Shown in pieces: positions 1-5,817 of a stretch of 5,817 nucleotides of DNA. Location of the stretch: assembly GCA_013813825.1 (NCBI GenBank), contig JACCRA010000792.1, positions 1 through 5,817 of the forward strand, given 5' to 3'. Each line of letters begins with the position of its first letter. Positions within the stretch are counted from its first letter, which is position 1. A model generated the notes under the pieces. That model made no database searches, had not been told where the DNA came from, and was given only the letters and a program-made list of their open reading frames with translations. The stretch comes from Pyrinomonadaceae bacterium (GTDB lineage: Bacteria > Acidobacteriota > Blastocatellia > Pyrinomonadales > Pyrinomonadaceae). The position numbers and the translations under genes were made by a program.

Positions 1-875
1 CCGCGTTCGACGCGCACGTTCTCCCACAAGACTGCGGCAGACACTTGAGCGCCATCTTCGATCACCGAGCCTTCACCCATCTCGACATCCCGCCCTTCCT
101 GACGTAAAAGCGTCAGGCTCGTCTCAAGATAACGCTGAATGGTGGACAGTTCGTACCACATGCCACCGGCTACGTGCGCGGCTATTCGTTCTCCGCGCAT
201 GATGGCTTGCGGGTAAACATCCGTCGTGGAATGCGAGAAGACGCCGCGCGGAATGTAAGAGAAAATGCGCGGCTCAAGAATTTGAATCCCGGTAAACATC
301 AACGGTACGTCCGGTTCCAAAGAGTTGTCAGGTTCTGTACCCGTCATCTTCAATGAAGCGTACAAGACGCTTCCGGCGCTATCAGACGTCGATGAGTTGA
401 CGGGATAACTTCCGAAACCTCGAACCAATCCGTCGCGGACTTCGACGGTGCTATATCGCTCGCGCTTCGGGTTCGGCAATAAGACGAGAGTGGCAAGCGC
501 GCCGGTGTGCCGGTGCGTGTCGAGTGCCGCCGCCAGATCGATGTTGGTGGCGATCTTGCCGTTGATGAGAACGAATGTTTGGTCGTCGAAGAAGTGGCGC
601 GCGTTGTCGAGCGCGCCGCTGGTGCCGAGGATGAGCGGCTCCTCGACGTAGCTCAGACGCACACCGAAACGGCTCCCATCGCCGAGGGCACGCCTCACGG
701 ATTCAGCCTCGTGATGCAGGTTGACGATCACCTCGCGGCAATCGTAGCGCGCCAGATATTCGGCGACATATCCGACGAGCGGACGATTCATGAAAGGGAT
801 GGCGGGCTTGGCGCGGTCGGCGGTCAGCGGCCAGAGGCGGGTGCCGTAGCCGGCGGCAAGGATCATCGCGCGCAT
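1..875 (-). CDS. Sugar-nucleotide pyrophosphorylase (mannose-1-phosphate guanylyltransferase-like), C-terminus cut by window edge
   Basis: Minus-strand frame open from ATG at 875 to the window edge: 291 residues, no stop. The family transfers an NMP from an NTP to a sugar 1-phosphate, making activated sugars for cell-surface glycans in the cytoplasm. Seen: the N-terminal nucleotide-binding signature at residues 5-28 (ILAAGYGTRLWPLT, then KPAIP with K23), LGTSGAL at 83-89, a TTDVYP stretch at 217-222, and WYELSTIQRYL at 240-250, where the family usually has a W-x-D-I-G-T-P-x-x-Y-L block. From about residue 266, hydrophobic hexapeptide periodicity (MGEGSVIEDGAQV) marks the start of a left-handed beta-helix. 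Oddities: N105-G106-K107 replaces the usual NGD, and E242 replaces the usual Asp. Residues 155-191 look like a polar insertion. Start could instead be the ATG at 866; no Shine-Dalgarno precedes either. Family is confident; substrate and activity are unknown. It begins 67 bases after the HARE-HTH gene. Confidence 0.88.
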   Translation of the reverse strand, partial: MRAMILAAGYGTRLWPLTADRAKPAIPFMNRPLVGYVAEYLARYDCREVIVNLHHEAESVRRALGDGSRFGVRLSYVEEPLILGTSGALDNARHFFDDQTFVLINGKIATNIDLAAALDTHRHTGALATLVLLPNPKRERYSTVEVRDGLVRGFGSYPVNSSTSDSAGSVLYASLKMTGTEPDNSLEPDVPLMFTGIQILEPRIFSYIPRGVFSHSTTDVYPQAIMRGERIAAHVAGGMWYELSTIQRYLETSLTLLRQEGRDVEMGEGSVIEDGAQVSAAVLWENVRVER

Positions 876-942
876 AAATCAGGAGTAGTTTTTAGGACGC
901 TCAAGGAAGAGCGAAGCATTGGCGGCACGCCGCGCCATCATT

Positions 943-1521
943 TCAAGAAGCCTGCGCGGCATCGCGGATCGTCAGATCGAAAGTGCCCGGCGCGACTTTC
1001 CGAAACCGCCGGTTGCGATTGAGCGAGACGGCAACGCTGATCGTTGGATTGTGGCCGGTGAACTGGAAGCCGCCTTCCACCAAGCGATTGTAAATTTCGT
1101 TGACATGCAGCGGCCCCGCCCCCTCACGCAGGATCATGGCGGTCGCCTGTGGAATCGTCCGATCATAAAAGCGGTCGCTGCTCACTTCAATTTCGGAGTG
1201 GAGCCGAGGCAACTGTGGACGCGGCGCACTGGGGTAGGCACGTTGCGGCGACGAGGGTTTCACTTCGTCGCGACGCAGGGCGACTTCGATCTCGGCGTCT
1301 GACGGAGTTGAAGACGATGGCGCGGAGTGCAGCACCGAAGAGAGGATGCGTAACATCGCCGTTTCCGTCTGATTGGCGATGGCATCCAGTTCGGACAACT
1401 CGGTGCGGAGCTTTTCGGCTTCGAGTTCAACATCGGAGAGGCGTTGAGCCAGCCGGTTGCGCGTCGCGCGCGTCTGCCGCAGATTCTGCTCAAACGTCGC
1501 TAGAATATTATCTTCAGGCAT
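943..1521 (-). CDS. Coiled-coil protein with C-terminal HARE-HTH winged-helix domain
   Basis: 192-residue soluble protein. Residues about 6-60 are Arg/Glu/Leu-rich with heptad spacing and no prolines, a probable coiled coil for oligomerisation. Residues 66-112 are a Ser/Pro-rich linker. Residues about 117-184 (RFYDRTIPQATAMIL, then GPLHVNEIYNRLVEGGF, then PTISVAVSLNR and APGTFDL) match the HB1/ASXL/restriction-endonuclease HTH pattern: a helix with A-x-x-I-L, the PLHVxEI core, and a terminal GxFxL strand. HARE-HTH domains occur in the RNA polymerase delta subunit, restriction enzymes and eukaryotic chromatin proteins, and are thought to bind DNA. Here the domain has no nuclease or other catalytic partner in the same chain. 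Start chosen at ATG 1521 because GAGAGGA lies 5-6 bases upstream. A role as nucleoid-associated or regulatory DNA-binding protein is inference; the target is unknown. Confidence 0.85.
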   Translation of the reverse strand: MPEDNILATFEQNLRQTRATRNRLAQRLSDVELEAEKLRTELSELDAIANQTETAMLRILSSVLHSAPSSSTPSDAEIEVALRRDEVKPSSPQRAYPSAPRPQLPRLHSEIEVSSDRFYDRTIPQATAMILREGAGPLHVNEIYNRLVEGGFQFTGHNPTISVAVSLNRNRRFRKVAPGTFDLTIRDAAQAS

Positions 1522-1526
1522 AAGAT

Positions 1527-1533
1527 TCCTCTC
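1527..1533 (-). promoter_or_regulatory. Ribosome binding site of the HARE-HTH gene
   Basis: Read on the minus strand, GAGAGGA stands 5 bases before ATG at 1521. It is the only clear Shine-Dalgarno in front of any start in this window and fixes the start of this gene. Confidence 0.65.
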
Positions 1534-1580
1534 GGAGATTTCAAAATAGACCGCGGTTTAGCAAATCAAATCACGACTGC

Positions 1581-2603
1581 TCAACTCTCCCGCTCAAGAA
1601 TGAATGTCGGCAAAGAACTCAAGGCGTCACGATATTTCGAAGGGGACAATACGTTTAAGGCATCGCGCGCGGCGGTGGCGTATTCGACGGCCGCGGCGCG
1701 GGCTTGCTTGAGAGCGCCAGTCGCCTCGGCGGCCCTGAGCAAAGAGGCGCGCGTAATTTTATCGTAATTGCCGGCGCGCATGATGGCCTGAGCTTCGGCG
1801 CGCCGCGACGGCTCCTGTTCGAGCAGGAGGAGGAGCGGCAGCGTCAGCTTGCCTTCAAGCAAATCGGCGCCGGCAGCCTTGCCGAGCACATCTTCGGTAG
1901 CGGTGAAGTCGAGTAGATCATCGACGAGTTGGAAAGCGGCGCCGAGATTCAACCCGTAGTCGCGTAGCGCGCGCCGCGCCTCCTCGCCGGCTGTAGCACC
2001 AAGCAAGGCACCAATTTCGCAACAGGCGCTAAAGAGGTAAGCCGTCTTTCGCAACAGGATGTCGAAGTACTGTTCCTCGGTCACGTCGGCGCGTCCGAGC
2101 ATCGTCAATTGCAGCAACTCGCCTTCCGTCATTTTCCTCGTCACGGTGGTCAGGATGTCGAGGATCGGCAGCGAGCGTTCGGCAAGACTGGTTTCAAAAG
2201 CCGACATGTACAGCCAGTCGCCCATCAAGACGGCAGTCTGGTTGCCGAAGCGGCTGTTGATCGAGGCGTGGCTGCGGCGCGTCCCGGCGTTGTCGATGAT
2301 GTCGTCGTGGACGAGTGTGGCGGTGTGGAGCATTTCCATTACGGCCGCCATGCGAATCGCGTTATGTCGCGCGCCGTCGCCGCCGGCCGCGTAGGTCGCG
2401 AGCACTGTCAGCGCCGGGCGCACGCGCTTTCCGCCGGAAGCGCGCAAGTAATCGCCGATGTAAGAGATAACCTGAATGTTGGACCGCGCCTGCCGCTCGA
2501 ACTCCTGCTCAATGAGTTTGAGTTCCGGCGCGATGAGACTGAAAACGCGTGCCGCCGTCAACTGCGGCGACTCAATCTCTGCCAGATGACCGGAAGTAAT
2601 CAT
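1581..2603 (-). CDS. Long-chain (all-E) polyprenyl diphosphate synthase
   Basis: 340 residues, the full length usual for octaprenyl/heptaprenyl/solanesyl synthases. The family condenses isopentenyl diphosphate onto an allylic primer to make the side chain of menaquinone or ubiquinone. Seen: GGKRVRPAL at 57-65 for IPP binding, first Asp-rich motif DDIID at 100-104 inside HTATLVHDDIID, RR at 109-110, GDW at 128-130, K186-T-A near the middle, second Asp-rich motif QLVDDLLD at 225-232, and GKLTLPLLL at 251-259. All catalytic aspartates are intact. The residues 4 and 5 before the first motif are T96 and A95, small side chains as in E. coli IspB, which argues for a long product (C35 or more) rather than C15/C20; exact length cannot be read. 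No Shine-Dalgarno precedes ATG 2603, and a large hairpin ends 12 bases upstream of it, so translation may depend on the upstream structure. Confidence 0.95.
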   Translation of the reverse strand: MITSGHLAEIESPQLTAARVFSLIAPELKLIEQEFERQARSNIQVISYIGDYLRASGGKRVRPALTVLATYAAGGDGARHNAIRMAAVMEMLHTATLVHDDIIDNAGTRRSHASINSRFGNQTAVLMGDWLYMSAFETSLAERSLPILDILTTVTRKMTEGELLQLTMLGRADVTEEQYFDILLRKTAYLFSACCEIGALLGATAGEEARRALRDYGLNLGAAFQLVDDLLDFTATEDVLGKAAGADLLEGKLTLPLLLLLEQEPSRRAEAQAIMRAGNYDKITRASLLRAAEATGALKQARAAAVEYATAARDALNVLSPSKYRDALSSLPTFILERES

Positions 2604-2609
2604 ATACGA

Positions 2610-2690
2610 GAAATCAGAGGTCAGAGGTCAGAGATCAGAGGTCAGTGAGAAACCGTCTTTACTGACCTCTGACCTCTGACCTCTGACCTC
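2610..2690. repeat. Heptad tandem repeats in opposing arrays (GAGGTCA / TGACCTC)
   Basis: On the plus strand, four 7-base units lie at 2617-2644 (three GAGGTCA and one GAGATCA at 2631-2637), preceded by a decayed unit GAAATCA at 2610-2616. After a 14-base-plus spacer come four perfect TGACCTC units at 2663-2690, the reverse complement of the first set. The repeats are entirely intergenic between yajQ and the prenyl synthase gene. Short heptad tandem repeats are known from some bacterial genomes, but the origin of this one cannot be judged from a single copy. Confidence 0.95.
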
Positions 2691-2691
2691 T
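2616..2691 (-). other. Large intergenic hairpin formed by the heptad arrays
   Basis: Bases 2616-2646 pair with 2661-2691: 31 positions with one mismatch (2634 A opposite 2673 C), closing a 14-base loop at 2647-2660. The stem begins on the base directly after the yajQ TAG (2694-2692) and ends 12 bases before the ATG at 2603. In a yajQ-to-prenyl-synthase transcript it would be a very stable RNA stem. No T tract follows on either strand, so it is not a standard intrinsic terminator; it could act as an attenuator, an RNA stabiliser for yajQ, or simply be a palindromic repeat with no role. Because the arms are tandem heptads, they can also pair shifted by 7 bases. Confidence 0.9.
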
Positions 2692-3189
2692 CTAGTTTGA
2701 TCGATAGTTGGTGAACTGCATGTTGATATTAAAATCTTTGGCTTTGAGTTGGGCGATCACTTCCTGCAAGGTGTCGCGGTCGCGGCCGGTGACGCGGACG
2801 ACATCGCCTTGAATCGCGGCCTGCACTTTAACTTTAGTGTCTTTGATGAATTTGACGATCTCTTTCGCCTTGTCTGAAGGAATGCCCTGTTGTATAGCGG
2901 CGTGCTGACGCACGGTGCCACCCGCCGCCGGCTCGACGCGCCCATAAGTGAGGGCTTTGAGCGGGACGCCGCGCCGCACCAGTTTCTGTTGCAGAATGTC
3001 GTTCATGTTCCGCAGGCGCGTCTCATCCTCGGCGGTGAGGATCAATTCGTCCTTCTCCGCAATCACCTCGGCCTTGCTGCCTTTGAAGTCGAAACGCTGG
3101 CGGACTTCCTTCATCGTCTGATCGAGCGCGTTGTTGATTTCGGCGCGATCAATTTGAGAAACGATGTCGAATGAGTTCTGTTGAGCCAT
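2692..3189 (-). CDS. yajQ: YajQ family nucleotide-binding protein
   Basis: 165 residues from ATG 3189, matching the usual 160-165 of the family. Small cytoplasmic protein of two ferredoxin-like domains; a Xanthomonas homologue is reported to bind cyclic di-GMP and act with a transcription factor, and E. coli YajQ binds nucleotides. Seen: the family N-terminus SFDIVSQID at 6-14, RFDFKGSKA at 32-40, the central LTYGRVEPA at 80-88, IVKFIKDTKVKVQAAIQGD at 111-129, VRVTGRDRDTLQEVIAQLK at 131-149 and the typical end MQFTNYR at 157-163. Start chosen because the family begins just before SFDIV. A GTG at 3240 would add 17 residues with no family resemblance and is unlikely. No Shine-Dalgarno is visible. 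Whether this copy binds c-di-GMP is not shown, and no GGDEF or EAL protein is nearby. Confidence 0.95.
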   Translation of the reverse strand: MAQQNSFDIVSQIDRAEINNALDQTMKEVRQRFDFKGSKAEVIAEKDELILTAEDETRLRNMNDILQQKLVRRGVPLKALTYGRVEPAAGGTVRQHAAIQQGIPSDKAKEIVKFIKDTKVKVQAAIQGDVVRVTGRDRDTLQEVIAQLKAKDFNINMQFTNYRSN

Positions 3190-3328
3190 GAAAGAGAGTG
3201 TACTTTGATTGTTTATTTGATGTCGCGCGGCTTGTGACACACATCGCGACCTCGCGGAAATCGCACTCCTTGACGCCCATCTTTATAACATTAACCGGCA
3301 AGCTAAGAAAGTTCCTCCGCGTGGGTCA

Positions 3329-4783
3329 TCACCCGTGAATTGGCAATCGCATCGTGACGTGGGTCCCTTCGCCCTGCTCGTGGTGCAGTTCAAGGTGCCC
3401 GCCGTGTTGTTCGACGATGGCTTTCGTGAGGCGTAAACCGATGCGTTGACTCGTCGAGCGCCGTTCGCCGTTTGCATCAAATGTTTTTTCGTCACTGCCC
3501 GCGCCGTCGTCGGCGATTTCGATGAGGAGGTGACTGTCTTCCTCTCCAATGCGGGCGCGCAAGCCGATCCGGCCGCCGCGCTCAGGCAGTGCGGCGAGGG
3601 CGCTGCGGACAAGTTCGCCGACGGCTTGGCGCAGTTTCAGACGATCAACCGTGGCGAACTCGACTTCCGGCGCGACGCTGAGATCAAAGCTAACTCCGCG
3701 CGCGGCAAAATCTTCGTGGAAGCGGAGCATCACTTCGTAGAGCAACGCGCGAATGTCGGTGCGCGCGAGGTTCAAGTCGAGCGGGAAGCCGAATTCAGTG
3801 ACCCGCGCGACGGATTGCGCCAACTCTTCGATCTTGGCGACGAGTGATTGTCTGGCATCAGTGGTGTCGCCGTCGTCGCTCTTGCCGTCGGTCGCATCAG
3901 TAGCGAAACGGAGGATGCGGGCGCGGAGTTGAGCGACGAGCGTGTGCAGTGTTAAGTGGGAAGCAGTCGTGGTCTCGTCGCCGGCAACGTCTTCCTCATT
4001 ACCTGTCCTCGTCCCTATCTGCTCACGACGAGCGATCTGCTCGACGAGGCGGTTGTACTCACGGTTGACGGCTCCGAACTCGTCCTCCCGGTCGTCGTCG
4101 AGCCGTTTTGAGAAATCGCCCCGGGACGCATCTTGAAGCGACGCTTCGAGTTCGCGCAACGGGGCGAAGAGATCGGAGGCGAGGTAAGCGGCGAGCAGCA
4201 GGACGAGCGAAGTCGCGCCGAACGCGGCGACGGAGAGCACGGCTTGCGCCGTGCGCTTCGTGCGCGTGTTGCCATCACGAATCACCTGCCGCTTGCGTTG
4301 GTCGGAAGCGACGGCTTCCTCGGTCGCGATGTTGAACGCCTCGAAGTCTTTGTCTTCGAGTTGCCCTTCCATTAGTTGGAAAGCTTCATCGCGGCGATTC
4401 GCTTCGACGAGGCTGAAGGTTCGCCCCGCATCTTCAACCAGAACGTCGTAAGCCGCGCGCACGCGCCGCACTTCCTCACGCTCCTCATCGCTATCCGCGA
4501 GTTGCGCCCAGCGCCGGAAATCTTCTTCAGCCGGTTGTAGATATTCGTCGAACTCCGCGCGCGAATCGGGGTCGTCGCCCGTCACGGCGTCCGCCACCTC
4601 CTTGAACGCGCGAAAGGTCGAGGCGCGCACACGCTGCAACAAGAGGCTGCGCTGGTAGTGATTTTCGAGGAGCGCGTTCGTTGTGTTCCACTGCGAAATC
4701 ACCCAGAACGTAATCCCCGTCGTCAGCAACACGAGCACCGCGAGCGCACCGAAGGCGGTCAACAACTTCCGTCTTAAATTCAT
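3329..4783 (-). CDS. Membrane HAMP sensor with degenerate histidine-kinase core
   Basis: 484 residues from ATG 4783. Order: transmembrane helix about 6-30; an acidic, helical extracytoplasmic region 31-178 resembling four-helix-bundle sensors; transmembrane helix about 179-202; HAMP 203-250 (APLRELEASLQDASRGDFS then DDEFGAVNREYNRL); an acidic linker 257-274; a short DHp-like helical hairpin 275-339; HATPase-like domain about 378-484. Kept: the G1 box D425-D-G-A-G and the G3 box G471-E-G-T, and the HGGHLEL strand. Lost: no H-E/D-x-x-N/T-P phosphorylation motif (the best candidate is H280 in LTLHTLVAQL); the N box reads ELVRSAL, with E390 and S394 where Asn is expected; the G2 box reads R-I-G-L-R-L instead of G-x-G-L-G-L. 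It is either a divergent kinase or a pseudokinase. An in-frame ATG at 4801 would add six residues. Gene order with the permease suggests a shared stimulus (inference). No response regulator is in the window. Confidence 0.87.
   Translation of the reverse strand: MNLRRKLLTAFGALAVLVLLTTGITFWVISQWNTTNALLENHYQRSLLLQRVRASTFRAFKEVADAVTGDDPDSRAEFDEYLQPAEEDFRRWAQLADSDEEREEVRRVRAAYDVLVEDAGRTFSLVEANRRDEAFQLMEGQLEDKDFEAFNIATEEAVASDQRKRQVIRDGNTRTKRTAQAVLSVAAFGATSLVLLLAAYLASDLFAPLRELEASLQDASRGDFSKRLDDDREDEFGAVNREYNRLVEQIARREQIGTRTGNEEDVAGDETTTASHLTLHTLVAQLRARILRFATDATDGKSDDGDTTDARQSLVAKIEELAQSVARVTEFGFPLDLNLARTDIRALLYEVMLRFHEDFAARGVSFDLSVAPEVEFATVDRLKLRQAVGELVRSALAALPERGGRIGLRARIGEEDSHLLIEIADDGAGSDEKTFDANGERRSTSQRIGLRLTKAIVEQHGGHLELHHEQGEGTHVTMRLPIHG
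4780..4783 (-). other. ATGA stop/start overlap coupling permease and sensor
   Basis: Read on the minus strand, the permease ends in TGA at 4782-4780 while the sensor begins with ATG at 4783-4781. The protein from this ATG starts MNLRRKLLTAFGALAVL, a positively charged end followed at once by a membrane helix. This fits better than the ATG at 4801 inside the permease gene. Four-base overlaps commonly mean re-initiation by the same ribosome, and no Shine-Dalgarno is seen here. Confidence 0.75.
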
Positions 4784-5817
4784 AACGCGAGTCCGATCCA
4801 TTGCCAGTAGCCGTAATAGAAAACCACCATCAGCACGAGATGAACGATGAGTAATACCGCGCTCAAGCGCAACAAGTCCGCCGGTTGAAATGTTTCGCCT
4901 TCGAGTTCCTGAAACATCAAGAGAGCTTTCGAGCTGACCGGGAACGTCAGGCAGTAATTCATCCCGACGGTGCCGATGAACATGACCGCCGTCGGGTTCA
5001 GTTCAAGGCTGTTCCCCAAGTAGAGCAGCGCGGGCACGAGCGCGGCGGCGCGCGCCGAGTGCGAAGTCATGTAGATGTGCGAGGTCAGGACGATGAAGGC
5101 GAGCGCGAGCAGCATCAACAGCCGCGACTCCGCGCCGGCAATGCCGCTGACGGCGAAGACGCCTTCGATGATCCACTGCGCCGCGCCGGTCTCAATCAAC
5201 GCCTGACCGAGCACCAGCGCCGCGCCGACGAAGATCACGAGATTCCACGACACCGCCTTCAATCCGTCCTTCCACGCCAAGACGCCGAACTTCGGCAAGG
5301 TCAGAACGAGCGCGCCGACCATCGTCACGGTCGCGATTTCGATGCCGTGCCAACCTTCCGTGAGCCACAGCGCCATCATCACACCGGCGACGCCGAGAGT
5401 CTTCTTCTCCGCCGTCAGCAAGGGCTGCTGTTTTTCGCCGCGTGGAATTTCAAGCTGACGGTCGCGCCGTTCGGCATTGAGAAACAGGCGAAGTATCACC
5501 CAGCACGAAACCGCACTCGCCGCGATGCCGAACGGCACGCCGTAGAACGCCCACTTCGCGAACGAGATGCGCGTGCCGGCGACTTGATGCAACAGATCGT
5601 TGGCGATGAGGTGCGAACCGGCGCCAATGATCGAGACGATGGTGGCAACGAGGATGACGGTCGGGATCAGCAACGCGAGGGCGCGCGTGATGCGCGGATC
5701 ATCGGCGGCATCCGCGATGCTGTTGAAGACGGGAATGGTGATCGCCGCGCGCCCGGACGTAGAAGGGATAAAGAACGTGAGCGGCACGAGCACTGCGGTC
5801 AACAGCCAGAAGATGCC
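4780..5817 (-). CDS. SLC13/DASS-type anion permease, N-terminus cut by window edge
   Basis: The frame is open to the right edge: 345 C-terminal residues (GIFWLLTAV at the edge), so roughly the first quarter to third of a 450-500 residue protein is missing. Family members are inner-membrane carriers for dicarboxylates, citrate, sulfate or other anions, usually with sodium. About nine hydrophobic segments are visible, for example near residues 48-67, 89-113, 160-175, 188-208, 233-248, 277-295 and 317-337. A polar cytoplasmic loop lies at 115-138 (RRDRQLEIPRGEKQQ). The two substrate-site loops are recognisable: IPSTSGRAAITIPVF at 17-31 and TSHSARAAALVPALL at 251-265, in the positions of the family SNT motifs, but with S-T-S and S-H-S followed by Arg. 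Substrate cannot be named. The TTG at 5802 is internal, not a true start. Confidence 0.88.
   Translation of the reverse strand, partial: GIFWLLTAVLVPLTFFIPSTSGRAAITIPVFNSIADAADDPRITRALALLIPTVILVATIVSIIGAGSHLIANDLLHQVAGTRISFAKWAFYGVPFGIAASAVSCWVILRLFLNAERRDRQLEIPRGEKQQPLLTAEKKTLGVAGVMMALWLTEGWHGIEIATVTMVGALVLTLPKFGVLAWKDGLKAVSWNLVIFVGAALVLGQALIETGAAQWIIEGVFAVSGIAGAESRLLMLLALAFIVLTSHIYMTSHSARAAALVPALLYLGNSLELNPTAVMFIGTVGMNYCLTFPVSSKALLMFQELEGETFQPADLLRLSAVLLIVHLVLMVVFYYGYWQWIGLAL

Noticed and set aside
898..913. CGCTC/GAGCG hairpin as a terminator after the HARE-HTH gene
   Set aside because: The stem is only 5 bp with a 6-base loop and, in the direction of transcription, it is followed by TCCTAAAAAC rather than a T tract.
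507..1022. 171-codon plus-strand open frame
   Set aside because: It lies opposite the nucleotidyltransferase and HARE-HTH genes and shows no family resemblance. High-GC antisense frames of this length are expected here.
1540..1575. Possible promoter before the HARE-HTH gene (TTGATT and TATTTT)
   Set aside because: The spacing is about 15 bases and both boxes deviate from consensus, so it is not distinguishable from chance.
2109..2648. 179-codon plus-strand open frame running into the heptad repeats
   Set aside because: Antisense to the prenyl synthase, which has all catalytic motifs; the translated product is Arg/Val-rich with no recognisable domain and ends in repeat-encoded residues.
2610..2691. 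CRISPR array or insertion-sequence terminal repeats
   Set aside because: Units are 7 bases with no spacers between them, the two arrays are inverted to each other, and there is no transposase or target duplication between or beside them.
3282..3310. Possible promoter for yajQ: TATAAA (3287-3282) with TTTCTT 17 bases upstream
   Set aside because: The -35 match is very poor, and a TATAAA in an AT-richer gap is weak evidence by itself. A promoter in this 139-base gap is plausible but not shown.
3283..3612. 109-codon minus-strand frame overlapping the sensor gene 3' end
   Set aside because: It is a shifted frame inside the sensor HATPase region, Ser/Arg/Thr-rich with no domain, and has no start signal.
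3446..3847. 133-codon plus-strand open frame
   Set aside because: Antisense shadow of the sensor kinase core, without family similarity.

Overview
The window is a GC-rich bacterial chromosomal segment (roughly 58-60% GC by eye). It holds six genes, all on the minus strand and tightly spaced, so transcription runs from the right end to the left end. No ribosomal or other taxonomic marker is present. The gene style (SLC13 permease, HAMP sensor, YajQ, long-chain polyprenyl synthase, HARE-HTH protein, sugar nucleotidyltransferase) and the TGACCTC heptad repeats resemble Acidobacteriota, perhaps Blastocatellia. That placement is inference, not demonstrated.

In transcription order: (1) 5817-4780, the C-terminal 345 residues of an SLC13/DASS-type anion permease, cut by the window edge. 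(2) 4783-3329, a two-transmembrane HAMP protein with a degenerate histidine-kinase core. Its best start overlaps the permease stop as ATGA, so the two are probably co-translated as a transport/sensing pair. (3) A 139-base gap, then 3189-2692, a YajQ-family protein. (4) An 88-base gap almost filled by a 31-bp hairpin built from heptad repeats. (5) 2603-1581, a long-chain polyprenyl diphosphate synthase, probably for the quinone side chain. (6) 1521-943, a small coiled-coil plus HARE-HTH winged-helix protein with the only clear Shine-Dalgarno in the window. (7) 875-1, a sugar-nucleotide pyrophosphorylase-like protein entering a C-terminal left-handed beta-helix, cut by the left edge. This last gene has no stop codon inside the window and is easy to miss.

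Most of this is ordinary housekeeping content. The points worth a second look are the heptad hairpin spanning exactly from the yajQ stop to just before the prenyl synthase start, the sensor kinase lacking several catalytic motifs, the nucleotidyltransferase with Lys in place of the usual metal-binding Asp, the permease with S-x-S-x-R in place of the SNT motifs, and the stand-alone HARE-HTH protein. I see no convincing multi-gene defence, mobile-element or CRISPR system.
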